Shown here piece after piece: positions 57,345 to 64,000 of a stretch of 64,000 nt of DNA. Under the pieces are notes generated by a model, which saw only the letters and a list, made by a program, of their open reading frames with translations, was not told the DNA's origin and made no database searches. The stretch's first letter is position 1. Every line of letters starts with the position of its first letter. Made by a program: the position numbers and the translations under genes. The DNA is from an uncultured Caryophanales bacterium (lineage in GTDB: Bacteria > Bacillota_I > Bacilli_A > Acholeplasmatales > Anaeroplasmataceae), in NCBI GenBank assembly GCA_946405105.1, contig CAMJFY010000001.1, forward strand, positions 62,001-126,000, written 5' to 3'.

Positions 57345-58232
57345 TTAAAACAAATATGCAGCTCCTAACATTCCTGCATCATTACCTAGCTTTGCCTTAG
57401 TGATTTCTAGATCCTTAATTGCATAATGAGAATATTTTTTATAATAATCTCTAATTCTGTTAATTAAAATATCTCCTGCATCACTTACTCCACCACCAAT
57501 GTAGATTCTTTCAACATCTACACAAAGCTCTATAGTGGCAATTGCTCTACCTAAGCTTTCTGATATGTAATTAAGAATAAATAATCCTAATTCATCATTT
57601 TGCTTAGCAGCATCTAATATTGACTTCGCAGTCATATTCTTCTTATCAATTTTAGTATTAAATTGATTGTAATATTCATTAGCTAATCTAACTATACCTG
57701 TGGCAGACGCTACAGTTTCAAGGCATCCCTTTAATCCACATGTACATTGATAATTGTGGTTAAAATCTACATAAATATGTCCTATTTCACCGCAATTAGC
57801 ATGGAAGCCATTAATTACCTTTGAATCGATAACTAATCCACCACCAACACCAGTTCCTAATGTGATCATATATGCTGATTTAACATTATCTTTATCATTT
57901 AATAGTTCACCTAATGCTGCAGCATTTGCATCATTAGTAGTATAAATATCAATATTTGGGAAATATTTATTAGCTATTGGTGCTATATCTAAATCATAAA
58001 TACCAATATTAGGTAGCTTATCAATATAAGTATTTGAAACATGGCCAGGAAGACCAAAGCCAATTCCAGTTATATCTATATTGTTATCTTCTGCATATTT
58101 TTTGATTGCAATAAAAATATCATCAAATAATGTATCCTTATTAGTTTCAACAACTAATCTATGAATGATTTTATAATCATCTATAAAACCAATTTTTACA
58201 GTTGTTCCACCTACATCTATTCCTACTCTCAT
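57345..58232 (-). CDS. ROK-family sugar kinase (glucokinase-like)
   Basis: MRVGIDVGGTTVKIGFID, TTNDANAAALGE, TLGTGVGGGLVIDSKV, GEIGHIYVDFNHNYQCTCGLKGCLETVAS. Confidence 0.95.
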   Translation of the reverse strand: MRVGIDVGGTTVKIGFIDDYKIIHRLVVETNKDTLFDDIFIAIKKYAEDNNIDITGIGFGLPGHVSNTYIDKLPNIGIYDLDIAPIANKYFPNIDIYTTNDANAAALGELLNDKDNVKSAYMITLGTGVGGGLVIDSKVINGFHANCGEIGHIYVDFNHNYQCTCGLKGCLETVASATGIVRLANEYYNQFNTKIDKKNMTAKSILDAAKQNDELGLFILNYISESLGRAIATIELCVDVERIYIGGGVSDAGDILINRIRDYYKKYSHYAIKDLEITKAKLGNDAGMLGAAYLF

Positions 58233-58633
58233 ATAGCTCCTCCAAATAGCATTTTAATAACATCCTCTACTTGATTTGAAGAAGCCTTACCAAATGCACA
58301 TAAATTCGAAAAATGCTCACAATTATTACTTATTAAATTATATGTTCCAAGGCCTGTACCAACCTTAGATTTCGCAAAGCTAACTATTTCATCACTAGTT
58401 CTTTTCTTTCTTAATTCCATATCATTATATACTCTAACCTCAGGAGTACCACCCTGAAGGAAATCATGTAATGATGTACATATAATTAAGGCATTTTCTG
58501 GTGATATTTCACTGCCCTGTGGTGCAGCAAAATGATATACGTGATTATCGTCTTCGTATATACCATGATGATAATAATAGCCTCTATTAACTCTAATTTG
58601 TTCTCCGTATTTTGGATAAATATTCTCCCACAT
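58229..58633 (-). CDS. LRAT-domain protein (lecithin:retinol acyltransferase-like, NlpC/P60 superfamily)
   Basis: YYHHGIYEDDNHVYHFAAP (catalytic His) and YNLISNNCEHFSNLCAFG (NCEHF catalytic Cys). Confidence 0.85.
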   Translation of the reverse strand: MWENIYPKYGEQIRVNRGYYYHHGIYEDDNHVYHFAAPQGSEISPENALIICTSLHDFLQGGTPEVRVYNDMELRKKRTSDEIVSFAKSKVGTGLGTYNLISNNCEHFSNLCAFGKASSNQVEDVIKMLFGGAI

Positions 58634-58703
58634 ATTTTTTACCTCTAGAATATTATATTACTTAATTTTTTTATTTCAAGAATTTTTTTGGAAAATTTAG
58701 CAC

Positions 58704-58737
58704 AAAAAAACTGTAAAATCTAATTTGATTCTACAGT
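58704..58737 (-). terminator. terminator after membrane protein gene
   Basis: minus strand AACTGTAGAATCAAATTAGATTTTACAGTTTTTTTGTG. Confidence 0.7.
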
Positions 58738-59367
58738 TAATTCCTCTAAACAAATATCGTTGAATAATTTTTCGTAAGATTCTTTATGATTTTCTTTTGG
58801 TGCTTCATAATTTAAGCACTTATAATTACCATTTTCTTCTTTAACTACTGACGTATAATAAATATTACTTGTTTGAATTGTAAATTCTTTTAGCTTATTA
58901 TAATTATTCTCATCAATTTGGTTGAAGATTTCAATTCCAACAAATGATTTACATTTATCTAATTCTTTATTTGGTTCATAATTATCATCCATTGTATCAT
59001 TGAAATATGCTTCAGATGAATCAATTATTGATACCTTATATGCTTTTTTATTATCAATTAATAAATAAGATCTACCAAATGGTCTATTAGACATCTTATA
59101 TCCTTTTTCTATAAGATTATCTTCTATATTATCATTAGTAGTCTTATATTCTTTTTCATCATATTTAATATTTCTTTTCGCACTAAAACTTTTAAATGAT
59201 GCATATTGTATTAGAATAGTTACTAATATGAAAGAAATAATTAATGATACTAAGCAAAATGAATTTAAAAATCCTTTTGCGTATTGTACTGCAAAAATCA
59301 ATCCTATTGCGATAAGCAAGAATACTCCTGCCGCAATCCATAAATATCTAGCTTTAATATTTTTCAT
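58720..59367 (-). CDS. hypothetical membrane protein
   Basis: 215-aa ORF, two N-terminal TM helices, RBS and operonic spacing. Confidence 0.65.
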   Translation of the reverse strand: MKNIKARYLWIAAGVFLLIAIGLIFAVQYAKGFLNSFCLVSLIISFILVTILIQYASFKSFSAKRNIKYDEKEYKTTNDNIEDNLIEKGYKMSNRPFGRSYLLIDNKKAYKVSIIDSSEAYFNDTMDDNYEPNKELDKCKSFVGIEIFNQIDENNYNKLKEFTIQTSNIYYTSVVKEENGNYKCLNYEAPKENHKESYEKLFNDICLEELTVESN

Positions 59368-59370
59368 ATA

Positions 59371-59934
59371 TTAATCCCTCGTATCATCTATGAATGCTAA
59401 ATCGAAATATATATCTTCGCAGAAATGATCATATAATCTATAGAATTTAGGTACTGGCTTATAGAAATCCATTTGAACATTTACTGGATTAAATATTACT
59501 GCATGCTCGAAATTGTTCTTTGTTGAATTATGGAATTTCTTTGCTTGAGCAACTGTGTAATCATTATAATGCTGGAATAATACTAATACGATATTATTCT
59601 TAGTTTGTTTAAATTGCTCTTCTTTATCTTTCCTTAGATATGTTTTTCCTTCTAATAAAGGCCATACCTTATCAAATGTATAATTTGATATTTCAAAGCC
59701 TTCTTCTTCATTAACTAGGATATTAACAAATGTAGTATCCTTATATATTCTTGAAAAGATTTCTACCTTTTCATTATTAAATACTAAAGTTTCATTTGCA
59801 TATATTAATGCATATCGGAAATTATGATATGGTTTAGAATCATAATGGCCAATTACTCCAGGCTTTTCTACTATTTTTTCTTTTTTAGGAAACATTATCT
59901 TCCATACACCAGAAATAAATTCTTTAGGTCCCAT
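59371..59934 (-). CDS. hypothetical protein
   Basis: 187-aa ORF, 3-nt spacing to next gene, coding-like composition. Confidence 0.65.
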   Translation of the reverse strand: MGPKEFISGVWKIMFPKKEKIVEKPGVIGHYDSKPYHNFRYALIYANETLVFNNEKVEIFSRIYKDTTFVNILVNEEEGFEISNYTFDKVWPLLEGKTYLRKDKEEQFKQTKNNIVLVLFQHYNDYTVAQAKKFHNSTKNNFEHAVIFNPVNVQMDFYKPVPKFYRLYDHFCEDIYFDLAFIDDTRD

Positions 59935-60001
59935 ATGCTTTCCCGCCTTTCCAAACTGATACTATTATACAATAGAATTATGGTTTTTGTATGTTTTTTT
60001 A

Positions 60002-61204
60002 TTATTTTCCTAGTCTATATTTAAAATCCTTATAGCCAAAGCTAGTAAGCTTTTCAAATGAATTATCCTCATGTAGGATATAAATATCAGGAAGTGGCAT
60101 ACCATTAAATGTATTATTCTTGCATGAAGTATATAATGCCATATCTCCAAATATTAATAAATCATTCTCCTTAGGAGCTGTAATAAATTTATAATTACCA
60201 ATTATATCTCCACTAAGACATGTTGGACCACCAAGTCTAACATCTATCTTATTTCCTTCTAAATCTGCAAGGTAAAGTGGAGGTAAATAAGGCATTTCTA
60301 CTACATCTGGCATATGACATGCAGCACTTGTATCAGTTATAACAAATATTTGATTGTTGTTAGTGAATGTATCTAAAATATGTGTTAATAGGAAGCCAGC
60401 ATTTAAAACAACACCCTCACCTGGTTCTAAATAAACATCTACATTCCACTTATTCTTTGCGAAATTTATACAATCAATTAATAAATCAATATCGTAATCT
60501 TCTCTTGTAATATGATGGCCACCACCAAAATTAATCCATTTGATATTTTTTAAATATTTATCAAATTTTTTGGCAACCTCATCTAATGTTATTTTTAAAT
60601 CATCAGAATTTTGTTGGCATAATGTATGGAAATGAATACCATCTATTAGCTTTAATAAATCATCAGTTAAATCTCTATCTAATGTAGATACTGGAATTCC
60701 AAGTCTTGAGCCCTTTGAACAAGGATCATAAATCTCAGGTCCCTTTTGAGTAGATATTTCAGGATTAATTCTTATACCAATGCTTTTGCCGTGTGATTTG
60801 GCCTTAGGACCAAATTTTTTTAATTGATTTAATGAATTAAATACTATATGATCAGCATAATTTAATAGCTCATCAAATTCATCATCTCTATAAGCTCCAC
60901 AAAAAACATGGACTTCTTTATTTGGCATTTCTTCCTTGCCTAGTCTAGCTTCAAATAAACCACTAGCCTCAGTTCCAGCAAGATATGGCTCTAATGTATT
61001 ATATAAATCATAATTAGAAAATGCTTTTTGAGCTAATAAAATCTTAGCTCCAGTTTTATCTTGAATTTCTTTTAATATTTTTCCGTTATATTTTAAACCC
61101 CATTCATCAATTACATAACAAGGAGTCTTTAATCCCTTAAATAGCTCATAGGGATTAATATCCTTAAATCTTTTGAATGGTTCTCTTAAATCTTTATTAA
61201 TCAT
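60002..61204 (-). CDS. nspC: carboxynorspermidine decarboxylase
   Basis: TPCYVIDEWGLKYNGKILKEIQDKTGAKILLAQKAFSNY, GSRLGIP, DGIHFHTLCQQ, INFGGGHHITREDYD, LEPGEGVVLNAG. Confidence 0.94.
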   Translation of the reverse strand: MINKDLREPFKRFKDINPYELFKGLKTPCYVIDEWGLKYNGKILKEIQDKTGAKILLAQKAFSNYDLYNTLEPYLAGTEASGLFEARLGKEEMPNKEVHVFCGAYRDDEFDELLNYADHIVFNSLNQLKKFGPKAKSHGKSIGIRINPEISTQKGPEIYDPCSKGSRLGIPVSTLDRDLTDDLLKLIDGIHFHTLCQQNSDDLKITLDEVAKKFDKYLKNIKWINFGGGHHITREDYDIDLLIDCINFAKNKWNVDVYLEPGEGVVLNAGFLLTHILDTFTNNNQIFVITDTSAACHMPDVVEMPYLPPLYLADLEGNKIDVRLGGPTCLSGDIIGNYKFITAPKENDLLIFGDMALYTSCKNNTFNGMPLPDIYILHEDNSFEKLTSFGYKDFKYRLGK

Positions 61205-61205
61205 A

Positions 61206-62465
61206 TTATTTTACCAATACAGGGTTATAATTTTCTCTCTTTGGTAATCCATATTTATCTAATGCTTCAATAAATGGATCTGGATTATATTCTTCTACTG
61301 TTCTAGCACCAGTCTTAGTCCATAAGCCCTTTAATATCATTAAAGCACCACACATTGCTGGTACACCAGTTGTATAACTAATTGCTTGGCTCTTAACTTC
61401 TTTATATGATTCCTGGTGATCACATACATTATAAATATAATATGTTTTAGGCTTTCCATCCTTAACACCCTTAAAGATACAACCAATGTTTGTTTTACCA
61501 ACAGTTCTTGGACCTAATGACGCAGGATCTGGTAACATCTTCTTTAAGAATTGAATAGGAGTTATCATTATTCCTTCATATTCAACTGGTGTAGTTGATA
61601 ACATACCAACATTTTCTAAGCACTTCATATGTCTAATATATGATTCACCAAATGTCATATAAAATCTAATTCTCTTTATTTCTGGATAATTCTTAACAAT
61701 TGATTCAATTTCTTCATGGTGTAATAAATAAATATCTTTTTTACCAACACCATCAAAATCATAAACATCCTTAACACTTAATGCTGGAATTGAATACCAT
61801 TTACCATTCTCATAATATGCACCCTCAGATGAAACCTCTCTTAAATTGATTTCAGGGTTAAAATTAGTAGCGAATGGATATCCATGGTCTCCACCGTTAC
61901 AATCTAGGATATCAATTTCATCAATTCTATCGAATTCATGCTTTCTTGCGTAGGCAACATAAGCTTGAGTAACACCTGGGTCAAAGCCACAACCAAGTAA
62001 AGCAATAAGACCCTTCTTTTCGAATTTTTCATGGTAATCCCATTGATAGCTATAATCGAAATAAGCAGTAAATCCTTTTTCTTTTACTCTCTTTTCATAT
62101 TGTGCTCTCCATACAGGATTATCAACATCCTCTGGCTCATATGCTGCTGTATCTAGGTAATGACAATTGCATTCAAGACATGCATCCATTATTACTAAAT
62201 TTTGATAAGGCATACCTAAATTCATAACGATATCAGGCTTATATTCATTAAATAGCTTAACAAGCTCATCAAAGCTATTCGCATCAACTTTATATGTTGT
62301 AATATTAGTTTTTGTTTTACCTTTTAATTCTTCTTTTAACTTATCACATTTTGATAATGTTCTTGATGCTATACAAAGATCTGTAAAAACATCATCTAAT
62401 TGACAGCATTTATGTATTGCAACACTCGCAACTCCGCCACAGCCTATAACAACTACTCTACTCAT
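61206..62465 (-). CDS. carboxynorspermidine dehydrogenase / saccharopine dehydrogenase family
   Basis: Start set at MSRVVVIGCGGVASVAIHKCCQ; YLDTAAYEPEDVDNPVWRAQYEKRVKEKGFTAYFDYSYQWDY; ALLGCGFDPGVTQAYVAYARKH. Confidence 0.92.
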   Translation of the reverse strand: MSRVVVIGCGGVASVAIHKCCQLDDVFTDLCIASRTLSKCDKLKEELKGKTKTNITTYKVDANSFDELVKLFNEYKPDIVMNLGMPYQNLVIMDACLECNCHYLDTAAYEPEDVDNPVWRAQYEKRVKEKGFTAYFDYSYQWDYHEKFEKKGLIALLGCGFDPGVTQAYVAYARKHEFDRIDEIDILDCNGGDHGYPFATNFNPEINLREVSSEGAYYENGKWYSIPALSVKDVYDFDGVGKKDIYLLHHEEIESIVKNYPEIKRIRFYMTFGESYIRHMKCLENVGMLSTTPVEYEGIMITPIQFLKKMLPDPASLGPRTVGKTNIGCIFKGVKDGKPKTYYIYNVCDHQESYKEVKSQAISYTTGVPAMCGALMILKGLWTKTGARTVEEYNPDPFIEALDKYGLPKRENYNPVLVK

Positions 62466-62479
62466 TTTATGTACCTCCA

Positions 62480-63022
62480 TTAAAAATTGGGTGGACAAGA
62501 TACCCAAATTACCTTTGACTTTCCATCTTTATTATTTTTAATATAATGATTTTTATTAGCGACAAAATAAAAAGACTCTCCTTCTTTACAAATGAAAGTC
62601 TTATCATCATAAACAACTAATATTTCACCTTCAATAACATATCCAAATTCTTCTCCTGTATGAGGATAATCATGGAATGTTTCAGCCTCATGATCTAGCT
62701 CAACATAGATGGGCTCCATCATATGCTCCTGGGCTGAAGGAATTAGCCATGTTTGCTTATATGAATCAAATTCTTTTTCATATTGCTCTTCATTTGTAAA
62801 AATAATGTTTGTATTATTATCGTTCTTAAAAAAATCACTTAGATTAGTACCTAAAACCTCTAATATTATTTCTAACGTCTCTAGAGATGGTGATACTGAG
62901 TCGCTTTCAAGCTGAGAAATATATCCCTTTGTCAGCTCACATCTATTAGCGAGCTCCTGTTGGGTTAGATTCAAAAGCTTACGCTTTTCTTTGATTTTAT
63001 TTCCCAAATTCATATCATTCAT
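62480..63022 (-). CDS. XRE-family regulator with cupin sensor domain (PuuR-like)
   Basis: LGNKIKEKRKLLNLTQQELANRCELTKGYISQLESDSVSPSLETLEIILEVLG, then cupin HDYPHTGEEFGYVIEGEILVVYDDKTFICKEGESFYF. Confidence 0.93.
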   Translation of the reverse strand: MNDMNLGNKIKEKRKLLNLTQQELANRCELTKGYISQLESDSVSPSLETLEIILEVLGTNLSDFFKNDNNTNIIFTNEEQYEKEFDSYKQTWLIPSAQEHMMEPIYVELDHEAETFHDYPHTGEEFGYVIEGEILVVYDDKTFICKEGESFYFVANKNHYIKNNKDGKSKVIWVSCPPNF

Positions 63023-63031
63023 CTCCTTTTT

Positions 63032-63071
63032 GTTTGAAATGTCTAATCTTTAAGTTTGAAATTCCTAAACT
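63032..63071. promoter_or_regulatory. tandem GTTTGAAAT repeats between divergent genes, candidate XRE-cupin operator
   Basis: GTTTGAAATgTCTAAtc and GTTTGAAATtCCTAAac with 22-bp phasing; the second is a GTTT-N9-AAAC palindrome. Confidence 0.45.
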
Positions 63072-63167
63072 TCTAAACAAATATATTTTACTATTAATTA
63101 CTTTATATTTCAATTGTTATTTAAAAAATAATTATATTTTAATATAATTAGAATAGAGGCGATAAAT

Positions 63168-64000
63168 ATGATACCTAAGTTTTTAAATGATAAACCAAAT
63201 ATTTATATAGTTGCACCATCATTTGGGTGCTCTAATAGAAAATATAAAACAAGATTAAATGTATCTGTTGACAATTTCGAAAAGGAAAATGCTAATGTTA
63301 CATTAGGCCCTAATTGCTATGTAAATAAAGGACTTGCTGCTTCTTCAGATCCTAAATCTAGAGCTAATGAGGTTATGGAAGCATTTAAATCCAATGCGGA
63401 TGTAATCATTTCTGCTGGCGGTGGCGAGGTGATGAGCCAAATATTAGAATATATTGATTTTGATGTTATTAAAAATAATCCTAAATGGTTTGTAGGATTT
63501 TCAGATAATACTAATTTATGTTATACAATTACAGTAAATACTGAAATAGAAACAATATATGGAACAAATGCCCCAGGCTTTTATAATTATCCTTTTGAAT
63601 ATGATACAAAAGATACATGGGAAATGCTAAAGGGCAAGAATATATTTTATGGATATAAAGAATGGCAATATAAATCTTCTAATAAAATATTAGCTAAATA
63701 TAATTTTGATATGAAAACAAAAATATATAAATATAATTACGAAAAGCCATTTGAAGGAAGATTAATTGGAGGCTGCCTTGATTGTCTTGCAGGACTTTGT
63801 GGAACAAAAGCTGATAATACAATCAATTATATTGAAAAACATAAAGATGAAGGCATTATCTTCTTCCTAGAGGCATGTGATTATAATTCTGTTGGAATTA
63901 TTAGAGCTTTAACTCAGCTAAAGAATGCTGGATGGTTTAAATATGTTAAAGGATTTATAATTGGAAGAAGCTTAAATTATTATGATAAATCATTTGGTGT
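63168..64000 (+). CDS. S66-family LD-carboxypeptidase / MccF-like (partial, runs off window end)
   Basis: MIPKFLNDKPNIYIVAPSFGCSNRKYKTRLNVSVDNFEK...VIISAGGGEVMSQILEYIDF...PKWFVGFSDNTNL...EGRLIGGCLDCLAGLCGTK; GAGGCG RBS. Confidence 0.93.
   Translation, partial: MIPKFLNDKPNIYIVAPSFGCSNRKYKTRLNVSVDNFEKENANVTLGPNCYVNKGLAASSDPKSRANEVMEAFKSNADVIISAGGGEVMSQILEYIDFDVIKNNPKWFVGFSDNTNLCYTITVNTEIETIYGTNAPGFYNYPFEYDTKDTWEMLKGKNIFYGYKEWQYKSSNKILAKYNFDMKTKIYKYNYEKPFEGRLIGGCLDCLAGLCGTKADNTINYIEKHKDEGIIFFLEACDYNSVGIIRALTQLKNAGWFKYVKGFIIGRSLNYYDKSFG

Noticed and set aside
1-64000. Alternative genetic code (TGA = Trp) given Mollicutes-like composition
   Set aside because: ORFs end correctly at TGA as well as TAA/TAG, and conserved Trp positions use TGG; the supplied standard-code ORFs are full-length.

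Overview
AT-rich, low-GC Firmicutes-type (Bacilli/Mollicutes-like, standard code) chromosomal window. Almost every gene is on the minus strand. It opens with the start of the S10 ribosomal protein operon (rpsJ-rplC-rplD-rplW-rplB-rpsS-rplV, minus strand), followed by a DUF2188 protein with an AKP-rich tail and mfd. Around 9.2-26.6 kb are two transcription units that look co-regulated: (i) a nine-gene operon (cystine-type ABC importer, glutathionyl-hydroquinone-reductase-like protein, double GNAT, M20 peptidase, solo B3/B4 protein, cystathionine gamma-synthase/lyase-like enzyme, MalY/PatB-like C-S lyase), and (ii) a tandem array of three further glutathionyl-hydroquinone-reductase-like genes. 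Each unit starts with a strong promoter, an identical 18-nt 5' leader element, and an unannotated short ORF (39 and 34 codons). Both short ORFs carry the peptide core MMCSCMC, encoded by an identical 23-nt stretch, and each is followed by an intrinsic terminator and a plausible antiterminator pairing. I read this as Cys-codon leader-peptide attenuation controlling a thiol/cysteine-conjugate regulon, and it is my main candidate for an undescribed system. Other features: tandem hsp20 genes with a CIRCE plus a second degenerate CIRCE-like repeat, an alpha/beta hydrolase next to glpK, purA, a PTS enzyme I-like gene, HD-GYP and GGDEF proteins, a GH105-like lipoprotein, a 4.4-kb block of secreted proteins bounded by a duplicated serS 3' end, a serS T-box, an LRAT-like protein, and a polyamine locus (nspC plus carboxynorspermidine dehydrogenase-like plus XRE-cupin regulator). 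No rRNA, tRNA, CRISPR array or intact mobile element was recognised. All calls are by eye; no database search was run.
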